Shown in pieces: positions 42,269-53,646 of a stretch of 64,000 bases of DNA. The notes beneath the pieces are model-generated. The model searched no databases. It worked only from the letters and a program-made list of their open reading frames with translations, and was not told the DNA's origin. Location: NCBI RefSeq assembly GCF_014842265.1, contig NZ_JACYVI010000015.1:4604-68603 (forward strand), read 5' to 3'. Each line of letters opens with the position of its first letter. Position 1 is the first letter of the stretch. Origin of the DNA: Pseudomonas sp. CFBP 13711 (lineage in GTDB: Bacteria; Pseudomonadota; Gammaproteobacteria; Pseudomonadales; Pseudomonadaceae). A program made the translations under genes and the position numbers.

Positions 42269-45200
42269 CAGTTGCTTTCCTCCAGCTCATTCATTAACTC
42301 GTCCAGGGCATCGAGCCGGTCGAGTGTCAGGGTCTGCCCCTGCAAGGTGTCGATCAGCGCCGCCTGGGCGGCGACGGTGGTGGCTTCGAAGGCCTGGGCC
42401 AGCGGTATGCTCACGCCGAGGCGCTCGCGAATCCGCGACAGCAGCCGCGTCGCCAGCAACGAATGGCCACCCAGTTCAAAGAAGTTGTCGTGACGATCGA
42501 CCTGCTCGATCTTCAGCAGGCTCTGCCAGAGTTCTGCGAGGACTTCCTCGCGCTCGCCCTGTGGCGCTTCGAACTCGCGTTCTTCCAGGCTCGGCGCCGG
42601 CAGCGCCTTGCGGTCGAGCTTGCCGTTGGCGTTGCGCGGCATCTGCGCCAGCACGACGATGTGCGCCGGCACCATGAACGCCGGCAGGGTTTGCGCCAGC
42701 GCGGTTTTCAGCACGTCGCTGGACAGCGCCTGCCGGGCCTCGGCGACCACATAGGCCACCAGTTGCGGGCCGTGGGCCGTCGGTTGCGCGCTGACCACGG
42801 CGTCGTGCACCGAGGGTTGCGCCAACAGCAGGTTTTCGATTTCGCCCAGCTCAATGCGCTGGCCGCGAATCTTCACCTGGAAGTCCGCGCGGCCGACGTA
42901 TTCCAGCGCGCCGTCGGCGTTCCAGCGGGCCAGGTCGCCGCTGCGATACAGCCGCGCACCCGCCTCGCCAAACGGATCCGGCAGGAAGCGCTCGGCGGTC
43001 AGCCCTGGCCGCGCGGCATAGCCACGGCCCACTCCGACGCCGCCGATGTACAGCTCGCCCACCACACCGGGCGCGGCCAGTTGCAGGTTGGAATCCAGCA
43101 CGTAAAGGCAGTTGTTGTCGGTGGGTCGGCCGATCGGCATGTTGGCGTTGAGCGCCGGCGCGGCGATCAGGGTGTGCAGCGCGACATCGTCGGCGCACTC
43201 CGCCGGGCCGTAGGCGTTGACCAGCGGCACCTCGGGGTAGCGCGCAAACCAGCGCGCGGCGAGGTCGGTGGTCAGCGCTTCACCCGTCGGCAGCAGCCAG
43301 CGCAAGGCATCGAGCCGCTGGGGCGCGACCGCGAGCATGGCGTCGATCACCGCCGGCACGCACTCCAGCACGCTGACCTGATTGGCCGCCACTTCTTCCA
43401 GCAGCCGTTGCGGGTCCTGCACCACGGCGTCCGGCAGAATCTCCACGCGCCCGCCGAACAGCGGTGCCGTCAGGAACTGCCACACGGAAATGTCGAAGCC
43501 GGTGGCGGCGGTCTGGGCAATGACATCGCCCTCGCCCAGACGCAGATACGGCAGCTTGGACATCTGGTTGTTGAGCATGCCGCGCTGGTTGACCATCACC
43601 CCTTTCGGCTCACCGGTGGAGCCGGAGGTGTAGATGACGTAAGCCAGTTGCTCGGCCGTCGCGTAGCGGCCGGGGTTCTGGTCAGCAAGGGAATCGCTTC
43701 CGGCCAGCACGTCCTCAAGCACCCGCACACGGGGCTTGCGTTCAGCCAGCGCAACAATCGCCTCGACCTGGGGCAGACATTCGCGGGGCGTCAGCAATAC
43801 CGGCGCGGCGCTGCTGACCAACATGCGCGCGCTGCGCCCGGCCGGGTGACGATCATCCAGGGCCAGATAGGCCGCACCGGCCTTGAACGCGCCGACGATC
43901 ATGCTCAACAACGGCAGGCCGCGCGGTGCAAACAGCGCCACTACATCATCGCCCTGCACGCCCGCTGCGATCAGGCCATGACCGATGCGGTTGGCCTGAC
44001 GATTCAGCTCGCGGTAGGTCAGGCTGTGACCCTGACAGCGCGCCACTTCCTGGGCAGGATGGGCCAGCACCCGCGCCTCGAAACGCTCCAGGTAGCTGAT
44101 GTCGTACCAGTGTTTTTGCACCGGGCCGAGCCCTTGGGCCAGCAACTGCTCGCGCTCCGTTTGCTCAAGGATCTGCAACTGACTCAGCGTCTGCTGCGGG
44201 TTGTCGATCAACTGCGTGAGCAGACGACGGAAGTGGCTGACCAGCGTGCCCATGTCGGCGTCGTTGAAGTGCCGGGTGTCGTAGGTCAGCTGCAGTTGCA
44301 GGGATTCGCCCGGCAGCAGCACCACGGTCAACGGGTAGTTGGTGTGGGTGCGGTTGGCCAGCGGGTTGATGCGGTATTCGTTCACGGCCTGCTGCACCTC
44401 GGCGCCCAACGGAACGTTCTCGAAAACAAACAGGCTGTCGAACAGCGGCTGGCCGCGCGGGGTGTCGGCGAGCAGCTGAATGTCGGCCAGGGACAGGTGT
44501 TCGTGCTGACGCATGTCGGCGTTCTGTCCCTGCAAGGCGTTGAGCAAGTCCAGCGCCGAGGCGCCGATGCCGGGCCGGCGGATGCGCAGCGGCAAGGTGT
44601 TGATGAACAGCCCCAGTGCGCCTTCGATGCCTTCCAGCTCGGTCGGACGACCGGCCACGGTGACGCCGAACAGCACTTCGTCGCGGTCGGCATGGCGCAT
44701 CAGCAACAAGGCCCAGGCGGCCTGCACGAAGGTGTTGGCGGTCAGGCGATGCTGACGCGCTTGTTCGGCGAGTTTTGCGGTCTGCTCGACGCCCAGCGCC
44801 AGGGTGACGTCGCGCATCTGCGTTTCACCCTGCTGGTTACGCTGCACACTGTGGCGGTACGGCAGCGGCGTGACGTCGGTGAAGCCCGCCAGCGCGTTGC
44901 GCCAGTAATCACGGCTCACCGCTTCGTCCTGCTCGGCGAGCCAGGCGAGGAAGTCGCGATACGGCCGCGCCGGCGGCAGGCTGACCTGTCGGCCATCAAG
45001 GAACGCACGGTAATGGGCGAAGAATTCGGTGAGCATCAGGCCCCGGCACCAAGCGTCGATCAGCGCGTGGTGGTGGCTCTGGAGGATACGGAAGTCCGCC
45101 TCGCCGAACTTGATCAGGCGCAGGCGCAGCAACGGCGCGCGGGCGAAATCGAAGCCCTGCTCGCGCTCGCTTTTCAGCAGCTCTTCAAGCTCGGCTTCGG

Positions 45201-48200
45201 CGGCGGCGCGGGACAGATGGCTGAGGTCGATCAGTTGCACCGGCGACGGCACGCGACGCATGACAATCTGACGCTGCACGCCGCTCTCCAGGCCGTGAAA
45301 CGCCGTGCGCAACGCCGGGTGGCGCTGCACCACGTGCTGCCAGGCGAACTTGAACGCGTCGAAATCCACGTGGGCGCCGACGTCGTACTGGTCCTGCATC
45401 AGGTAGATGCCGTTGCCCTGCTCCAGCAGGCTGTGCAGCAAAATGCCCTGCTGCATCGGCGCCAGCGGCAGGATGTCTTCGATCTCCCGCGCGGGAATGC
45501 CCAGCCCGTCGAGCTGATCCTGATTCAGGCCGGCCAGAGGGAAGTCAGACGGCGTCAGGCCGGCGTTGGATTCATCGCCGCAATGGGCGATCAGCTGCAG
45601 CAGCTGTGCTTCATACAGCGCCACCAGTTGCTCGATGCTGTCGCGGTTGAAGCGCGCGCGGCTGAAGGTCCAGTCCAGCTGCAACTGGCCGTCGCGCACC
45701 TGACCATCGACCGCCAGGGCATTGGCCAGCGGCCCTTGGGGGCAACGCAGATTGCCCGGCGTGCGGCTCGACAATGCGAAGAGCGCGCCCTCGCTGTCGT
45801 CGAAGCGGCCGAGATAGTTGAAGGTCACGCCCTGGCCGGTCACATCCGGCAACTCTGCGCCGGCGAGGTATTTCAGTACGCCATAGGCGAGGCCCTTTTC
45901 CGGCACGGCGCGCACGGTTTCCTTGACTGCCTTGAGGGTAGCGATCGCGTCATCCTCGGCGTTCAGCGCCAGCGGGTACAGGCTGGTGAACCAGCCGACG
46001 CTGCGGCTCAGGTCCAACTCGCCGGTGACGTCTTCGCGGCCGTGGCCTTCGAGGCTGATGACGTGGCGACGGCGGCCGCTCCACTGCCACAGCGCCTGGG
46101 ACAGCGCCGCCAGCAACAGGTCATCGATGCGCGTGCGATACGCCGCCGGGGCTTCGCTGAGCAGGCGACGGGTAGCGGTCGCGTCGAGGGTCAAGTGCAG
46201 GGTTTCGCTGTCGCCGACAAGGCTTTCCACGGACGCATCGCCGGGCAGGATGGCATCGGCGGCGTTCAGCCCTTGCCAGTACGGCAGTTGCTTTTGCAGC
46301 TCAACGCTGTGCGTCAGGGTGCTCAACGACTGCGACCAGGTCTGGAAGCTGGCGGTTTTATCGGCCAATGCCACGCGCTTTCCAGCCGCCAGTTGGCTGT
46401 AAGCCAGTTGCAGATCTTCCAGCAGCACCCGCCACGACACGCCGTCCACGGCCAGGTGATGGATCGCCAGCAGCAAACGCGCCTCGCCCGATGACAGGCG
46501 CGCATGGACCACCCGCAGCAGCGGACCGGTGTCGATGTTCAGGCTGCGCTGGGCTTCATCGTTCAGTGAATCGAGGTCGTCTTCGCGGCTCAGTTCACAG
46601 GTCCACAGCACGCGCTCGGCACTTTCACTGTCGCGGTAACGCTGCTGCCACTGGCCTGCATCGTTCTGATGGAAGCTCAGGCGCAGGCTGTCGTGATGGG
46701 CCAGCACGGCCGCGAGGGCCTGTTGCAGACGCGCGGTGTCCAGCGCTTGGGGCACATTGAGCAGGAGCGACTGGTTCCAGTGCTGACGCTGGGCGATGGG
46801 CAGGCTGAAGAAGCGCGCCTGAATCGGCGTCAGGGCAAACTCGCGGGGTGCAACGGCCGCCGTAACAGGCGCGGCGACAGGTTTGGCTTCGGCCACCGTG
46901 GCGACCTGGGCGAGTTCGGCGATGGTCTGTTTTTCGAACAGCTGCTTGGGCGTCAGGCGGATGCCCTGACGCCGAGCCCGGGCGATGATCTGCAGGCTGA
47001 GAATCGAGTCGCCGCCGAGGGTGAAAAAGTTGTCGTGACGGCCCACCGCCTCGACGTTCAGCGCCGCTTGCCACAGCGCGGCGAGTGCGGCTTCGACCCC
47101 TTCACGGGGCGCTTCGAAATCGTCGGACGCCAGGGTCGGCGTCGGTAGCGCGCTGGCGTCGAGCTTGCCGTTGGCGGTCAGCGGGAAGGCATCGAGGGTC
47201 AGGATGTGGCTCGGCACCATGTAGTCCGGCAGGCTCTGGGCCAGCTGTGTGCGCAGCGCCTCGCCGTCCACCGTTGCACCACTCGCCACCAGCGCATAAG
47301 CGATCAATTGGCCGCGATCATCGACGCGCACGTGGGCGTCACGCAGGCCGTCCAGCTGGCGCAGGCGCTGGGCGATTTCACCCAGGGCCACGCGGTAGCC
47401 GCGCACCTTGACCTGATCGTCGGCACGGCCGAGGAACTGAATCTGACCGTTGGCCAGCAAGCGCGCGCGGTCACCGCTGCGGTACAACCGCGTGCCGTTG
47501 CCGCTCGGATCAGGAATAAACGCCGCAGCGGTCATCGCCGGACGCTGGTGATACCCGCGCGCCAGACCCGGCCCGCCGATGTACAGCTCACCCACGTCGC
47601 CCTGCACCACCGGCTGCAGATGGTCGTTGAGAATCAGCGCCACGGCATTCGGCAGCGGCCGGCCGACGGGCACGCTGTCGCCCATCGACTCTTCAAACGC
47701 CTCATTGCTCAGCACGCCGACGGTGGTTTCGGTCGGGCCGTAGTGGTTGATCACCCGGCAGCCGGGCTTTAAGCGCTTCACCTGCGCGACCAGCTCCCAC
47801 GGCAGCGTATCGCCGCCAAGGATCAGCGCGTGTTCCGGCAGCACATCGGCCGCATTCGTCGCCTGCAACAGACCGTTCAAATGGGTCGGCACGATCTTCA
47901 GCACACCCACCTTGTGCTCGGCCATGTAGGCAGCGAAGCGGTCGGCGTCGTTGGTGCGGTCCGGGCTGATCAGGTGCAGCGAGCGCGCCGAGCAAAGCGC
48001 GCCGAACAGCACGGTGTGGCCCAAGTCGGCGCCGACGGTCGAGACCATGGCCATGCTCGCCTCGGGCGTCAGATCAAGCCGGGCGAGCAAGCCCTGGACG
48101 TAATCCGCCAGTGCACCGTGACTAATCACCACCCCTTTCGGCGTGCCGCTGGTGCCGGAGGTGTAGATCAGGTACGCAGCCTGATCGGCGTTTACGGGCA

Positions 48201-51200
48201 CATCTAGTGCTGTCGCCGGCAGCGAACGCCACGCGGCATCGGCAGCCACATTGATAACGTCGCCAATGAAGTCGTCCGGCGCCGCCACATCGCTGATTAA
48301 CCCGCTTGCGCCACTGTCCGCCAGCACAAACGCCTGACGCTCGGCCGGCCACTTCGGGTCCATCGGCACAAACGCGGCACCACTCTTGAGCACCGCCAGC
48401 AGGCCGACGACGAACTCCAGCGAACGCTCCAGCAGAATCCCTACGCGGCTTTCCACGCCCACACCGGCCTGACGCAGGTGCTGCGCAAGTTGGTTGGCCT
48501 GGGCATCGACCTCGGCAAAGCGGGCGCTGCGCTGTTCGTCTTGCAGGGCCAGGCGATTCGGCTGCGCGCTGACACTGGCATCCCACAGGCTCAGCACATC
48601 AGTGGCCGGGAACGTCACCGTTTCCGCCGCGACGAATGAAGGCTCGGCGCCGATCCGCAGATCAGCCAGCCGCACCTGAGGTTGCGCCACCACTTGCGCG
48701 CAGATCCACAGCAGATCACCCGCAAGACCGGCGATGCGCGGCTCGTCAAACAGGTCGCAGGCATAGGTGAAAACCGCCTGAATGCCGTCGGCATCGTCGG
48801 TGATGTCCAGGCCTAAATCGAAATGCGCCGAGTAGTCGTCGAGCTGGCTGACGTCCATGCGCACACCGGCCATTTCAACGTTCTGCGGCAGCGGGAACTG
48901 TTGGGTGAATTTCACCTGGCACAGCGGGTTGTGGCTGAGGTTGCGCGACACGCCGAGGGCTTCGACCAATTGCTCGAATGGCAGATCCTGATGGTGTTGC
49001 GCGCCCAGCGCGGTGTGGCGCACGGCCTCGATCAGCGTGCTGAACGACTGCTGCGGCGACACCTCGCTGCGCAGCACCAGGGTGTTGACGAACAGCCCGA
49101 TCAATCCTTCGGATTCGGTGCAGGTACGCCCCGCCACCGGCACGCCGACGCGCAAATCGGTCTGGCTGCTGTAACGCTGAAGCAGGGTTTTGTAGGCGGC
49201 GAGCATGACCATGAACAGGGTCGCGCCGTGGCGGCTGGCAAGGTCGCGCAGACTTTGGCTCAAGTCGCGGTCGAGGGCGATGGCGTAGCGGGCGCCGCGG
49301 TGGCTTTGTTGCGCCGGACGCGGGCGGTCGGCAGGCAGATTCAAGACGGTCTGGGCATCACCCAATTGCTCACGCCAGTACGCCAGTTGCCGCTGACCTT
49401 CGCCACCGGCCAGACGCGCGCGCTGCCAGGCGGCAAAGTCGGCGTATTGAATCGGCAGTGGCGGCAACGCCGGATCTGCGCCCTGTACATGGGCGCTGTA
49501 CAGCGCGGCGAATTCCTTGAGCATCACTTGCACCGACCAGCCGTCGGCGATGATGTGATGCAGCACCAGCACCAGTTGCTGCCGATCCGGCGCCAACCGC
49601 ACATTGAGCACGCGCCACAGCGGACCGTTCTGCAAATCCATCGGTTGCTCGACGGCTACTCTGGCCAATTCGCCCAATGCTGCAACCGGGTCGGTGTCCT
49701 CACTCAGGTAATGGCGTTCGATCAGCACCGGGCCCGGCGCGTGAATGCGCTGCACCAGCTTTTCGTTGGCGTCGATGGAAAAGGTGGTGCGCAGGCTTTC
49801 GTGACGGGCGGCCAGGTCGTCGAAACTGCGTTGCAGGGCGGCATCATCCAGCGCGCCGTTGAGGCTCAACTGGCCGCACAGGTGATAGGCGCTGCTGTCC
49901 GGCTCCAACTGCGCGAGAAACCACAGGCGCTGCTGGGCGAAAGACTGCTCGGGGTCACTGTCACGGGAGGTCAGCGGTACGCCAGCAGGGCGTTCGGCGC
50001 TGCGGGGCTGGGTGGAGACGTGGACAGCGACGTGGGCGTTGAAGGCGCCAAGGGTCGGGTGTTCGAACAGGTGCGCGGGCTCAAGTGTCAGGCCCAGCTC
50101 ACTGTTCAGGCGCGACAGCACTTGCACCACGCCGACCGAATCACCGCCACGGGCGAAGAAGTGATCCGCGGCATTCAGATCGCTTTTGCCGAGGACCTCC
50201 TGCCACGCGGCCAGGACTTCCGGCAGCAACGGCGATGCATCAGCGGGAACGTCTGCGCTGTCCGTATCGAGCAAGCGGCCGTCCTGCCAGATCGCGAAGC
50301 TGTCGAGGCTGCCGTTCTGCCAGCCGCTGCGGCAGGCGGAGCGTTGCAGCTTGCCGCTGGTGGTGCGCGGCAGTGCGCCCGGCTCCAGCAGCACAATGAC
50401 TTTCGGCGCCACCAGAAACAGCTCGGACACCGCGTCGCGCACCGCTTCACAAATCATCGGCGGCTTCATCAGACGGCGCACGTTCCGGCTGATTTCCAGG
50501 GCCAGGCCAACGCCTTCGACGCCCTGCTCGTCCGTCACCGGGAAGGCGGCGATGCGCCCGCGACGCAGCAGCTCGACGCTTTTCTCCAGCGCCTGCTCAA
50601 TGTCCTGGGTGTACAGGTTCTGCCCGTTGAGGATGATCAGATCCTTCAAGCGACCGGTGATGAACAGCTCGTTGTCGCGGGCAATGCCCAGATCGCCGCT
50701 GCGCAACCAGCGCTGGCCGTCTTCCTCGACGAAGGTCTGCGCGGTGGCTTCGGCGTTCTGCCAATAGCCCTGGGCGACGCTTGGCCCGGCTATCCAGATT
50801 TCGCCGACGTGGCCGGACGCGAGGGGTTGCAGCGTGGCCGGATCGACAATCCGCAGGTCATGATCGGGCCGGCACCAGCCGCACCCCGGCAGACGGCTTT
50901 TGGCATTCTGATTGGCGAACACCGCCTCGGCGGCATCCCCGGCGGCGAGCTGGCTGCCGTCGAAATGCTTGATGCCGAACGGCCTGTCGCGCTCGGCGGC
51001 GCTCACGTACAGCGTCGCTTCGGCCAGACCATAGCTCGGGGTCAGGGCGCGGCGATTGAAACCGGCCGGCGTAAAATGCTCGCTGAAGGCATCCAGGGTG
51101 GCGATGCGGATCGGCTCGGAGCCGGAAAACGCCAGGCTCCAGTTGTCCAGCGTCAGGTTTTTCACCGCGCTGGGTTTGATGCGCTCGACGCACAGGCGAT

Positions 51201-52014
51201 AGGCGAAATCCGGGCCGCCGGAGAAGGTCCCGCCGTACTGACTCATCGCTTCCAGCCAGCGCGCCGGGCGGCCGAGGAAGTAGTTCGGCGACATCATCGT
51301 CAGGGTGCCGCCGTAGTACAGCGGCAACAGCAGACCGCACATCAGGCCCATGTCGTGGTACAGCGGCAGCCAGCTGACCCAGCTCTCCAACCCCGAATCG
51401 GAGACGAAGTGCCGGGCCATGGCGACTTCGTTGGCCATGAGATTGTCGTGGGAGACCATCACGCCTTTTGGCGCGCTGGTGGAGCCCGAAGTGTATTGCA
51501 GAAACGCCAGCGACGCGGTGTCGATCAGCGGCGCCTGAAAGCCTGCGTGGCCGTCGGTGATCTCTTCGACCGCAGCGAAACGCCCGCCGGCGGGCATGAA
51601 CGGCTGCAACAGGTGCTGGAATTTATCCAGGTCTTCCCGGCGCCCTAGGACCATCTGCGGCGCGGCGTCGTGGAGGATGCCGGTCAACCGGTCGAGGTGG
51701 GTCTGCCGGTTGTACTCGGGGGCGAAGGCCGGCACCGCGATGACCCTGGCGTACAAACAGCCGAGGAACGCCGCCGCGTAATCCGCGCCGGTCGGCAGGA
51801 TCAGCACGCACCGCTCGCCGCCCTGCGCGCCAAGGTGCTGCTGCAGGCAAGCGGCAATCGACCGCGCCTTGGCATCCAGCTCGGCGTAAGTGGTCAGCAG
51901 CGGCGGCTGGTCCTCGTGGACGATGTGTCGAAGGGCAATCCGGTCCGGCTGGGTCTGCGCATAAAAGCCCACCAGTTCGGGAAAATGCGCGGCCTGATCT
52001 CGTATGGATTTCAT
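42268..52014 (-). CDS. Loading NRPS with acyl-AMP ligase (FAAL-ACP-C-A-T-E-C-A-T)
   Basis: A 3248-residue initiating synthetase. The ATG at 52014 follows AGGTGA; a TTG at 52038 is less likely. Positions: fatty acyl-AMP ligase 1-570 (QYTSGSTSAPKGVMVSH), acyl carrier GGDSVGVVQ 625, C1 HHIIADGW 821, A1 1288, T1 1670, E HHLAVDG 1855, C2 2316, A2 2798, T2 LGGHS 3185, and a short C-terminal docking-like helix; there is no thioesterase. Pocket residues by alignment to GrsA: A1 DLTKIGHVG, an aspartate code; A2 DIWELTADD, the code I know for diaminobutyrate. Predicted product: acyl-D-Asp-Dab, with Asp hydroxylated by the SyrP-like enzyme. C2 has HHALIDAW in place of HHxxxDGW. The start resembles PvdL, but no Glu-Tyr modules follow. 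Confidence 0.93.
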
Positions 52015-52069
52015 TCTTTCACCTATTTGTATCGGCAAGGCTCAACCCGCAGGCAGCGCAAAGGCGGCC

Positions 52070-52081
52070 CACAACGTTGTG
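52070..52081. promoter_or_regulatory. Perfect 12-base palindrome upstream of the loading NRPS
   Basis: CACAACGTTGTG lies about 55 bases before the NRPS start. It could be a regulator site; no family can be assigned. Confidence 0.3.
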
Positions 52082-52092
52082 AGAAAAGAGTG

Positions 52093-52112
52093 GGTGGCCG
52101 TTTACGACCACC
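52093..52112 (-). terminator. Stem-loop between pvdA and the loading NRPS (possible attenuator)
   Basis: On the minus strand GGTGGTCGT, loop AA, ACGGCCACC forms a 9-pair stem with one G-T pair, followed by CACTCTTTTCT. The moderate T-tract suggests a partial terminator that could lower expression of the NRPS relative to pvdA, or simply processing. Confidence 0.45.
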
Positions 52113-52142
52113 GCAGTGACGGGCTTTTTTGAAGGCCCGGGC

Positions 52143-53483
52143 TTAGCGCGCGAGCTTCAGCGCTACGCGAGGCTCAGCCTGCAACGACCCATGCCCAGAG
52201 CGCGCCGAACACGGTTGCGCCTGATCGCCGAAGATCGATTCGACGACTTCCTGAGAGCGGATCGCCAGCACCGACAACAGCGTGTCGCTCAAACCGTGGC
52301 TGTCTTCGCAGCAACCCTGCAGGAAAATCCCCGCTTCGCTGCCGGGGGTCAGGGGCAAACGGTAGTGGCGGTCGACATTGGCGCCCTGGATGTATTGCTG
52401 AATGCCCGAGAGCAGCTCCAGGTGATAGTCGCGGCGGTAACCAGTGGCGAGCACGACAACGTCGAAGGACTCGCTGTGCATCTGGTCATGGGGCGCATCG
52501 CGCAGGAACAGCTCAATGCCGTCGGCGGCCACTTCGGCGTGGACCACTTCACGGTTGGTGAGCATGCGGTGACGCTCTTCGCCGCGCACCTTCTGCTGGT
52601 ACATGCGCTGGAAAATCGTCTCGATCAGGTCGGTGTCGACCACCGAATAGTTGGTGTTGCGGAACTCGTCGAACAGCGCGACGCGGCGCTCCTGACTGTG
52701 GTTGAAGATGGTGTCGGTGAACGACGGATTGAAGATCTGATTGACGAAGGGGCTGTCATCGGAGGGCTTCAGCGCGCTGCCACGAATCACCAGGGTGGCC
52801 TCGACATTGTCGAAGCGCGAGGCCAGGTCTTCGAAGATTTCCGCCGCGCTCTGGCCGCCGCCGACCACCGCCACGCGCACCGGGCCGGGGCGATTGGCGA
52901 GGAGTTTTTCGATGCCGCCGCGATAGCCGGCAGAGTGCAGCACGCGCGCGTCTTCCAGGCCGTCGAAGGCCGCCGGCGACTGGGGAATGCCGCCGATGCC
53001 GAACACCAGATTGCGCGCGCGACGGCGGGAGATTTCGCCCTGTTCGTCCCGGGACAGCACGTCCATCGCGACAAAGCGGCCGTCTTCGAAATGCGGCTCC
53101 ACCGACATCACTTCGGCGCCGTAATGGGCCTGTTCGTTGAAGTGCGACGCGGCCCAGGTCAGGTAATCGGTGTATTCCTCGCGGGTCGGAAAGAAGGTCT
53201 TCAGGTTGATGAAGTCCTGCAGGCGGCCACGCTCGTTGAGGTAGTTGACGAAGGTGAAACGGCTGGCCGGATTGCGCAGGGTCACCAGGTCCTTGAGGAA
53301 GGAAATCTGCATGGTAGAACCGTCGATCAGCATGCCTTCGTGCCAGTTGAACGCCGGCTTTTTCTCGAGGAAACACACGTGGGGCGCCAGACCGCTGCGC
53401 TGGGCATGCTCCTGGGTGGCAATGGCCAAAGCCAGGTTCGACGGGCCGAAACCGATGCCGATGAAGTCGTAGACGAGTTCCAT
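52143..53483 (-). CDS. pvdA: L-ornithine N5-monooxygenase
   Basis: A 446-residue flavin N-hydroxylating monooxygenase, almost the length of P. aeruginosa PvdA. The FAD motif is GIGFGPSNLALA, the NADPH motif is VVGGGQSAAEIFEDL and the C-terminal family motif is VVLATGYRRD. It hydroxylates the side-chain nitrogen of free ornithine with NADPH and O2, the first step to the formyl-hydroxamate residues. Its promoter combines a PvdS-type motif and a Fur box. The start follows AGAGGGAAGC. The loading NRPS follows after 128 bases. Confidence 0.95.
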   Translation of the reverse strand: MELVYDFIGIGFGPSNLALAIATQEHAQRSGLAPHVCFLEKKPAFNWHEGMLIDGSTMQISFLKDLVTLRNPASRFTFVNYLNERGRLQDFINLKTFFPTREEYTDYLTWAASHFNEQAHYGAEVMSVEPHFEDGRFVAMDVLSRDEQGEISRRRARNLVFGIGGIPQSPAAFDGLEDARVLHSAGYRGGIEKLLANRPGPVRVAVVGGGQSAAEIFEDLASRFDNVEATLVIRGSALKPSDDSPFVNQIFNPSFTDTIFNHSQERRVALFDEFRNTNYSVVDTDLIETIFQRMYQQKVRGEERHRMLTNREVVHAEVAADGIELFLRDAPHDQMHSESFDVVVLATGYRRDYHLELLSGIQQYIQGANVDRHYRLPLTPGSEAGIFLQGCCEDSHGLSDTLLSVLAIRSQEVVESIFGDQAQPCSARSGHGSLQAEPRVALKLAR

Positions 53484-53580
53484 GCTTCCCTCTCGTAAGG
53501 CGCGATGCGCGATCGACTCCGGCAGCCGGACGACAAGGTCGCTGGCGCCGGATGGCAGTTCACGCGCATCAAAAATGTTT

Positions 53581-53599
53581 AAGACTGATTCTCATTAAC
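53581..53599 (-). promoter_or_regulatory. Fur box in the pvdA promoter
   Basis: On the minus strand GTTAATGAGAATCAGTCTT matches 14 of 19 Fur consensus positions by hand alignment. It sits directly downstream of the predicted -10 element, over the expected transcription start. Confidence 0.7.
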
Positions 53600-53602
53600 A
53601 TG

Positions 53603-53629
53603 ACGACTGAGGCTGACGGCTGTTTAGTC
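53603..53629 (-). promoter_or_regulatory. PvdS-type promoter of pvdA
   Basis: GACTAAAC on the minus strand is followed, 16 bases after TAAAC, by CGT. This fits the iron-starvation box TAAAT-n16/17-CGT and matches the mbtH promoter motif. Confidence 0.65.
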
Positions 53630-53646
53630 CCGGTCGCCGAAAATTC

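Noticed and set aside
52050..52125. PvdS-type box before the loading NRPS (TAAAC then CGT)
   Set aside because: The spacing is about 23 bases, and the TAAAC is the loop of the hairpin at 52093-52112.
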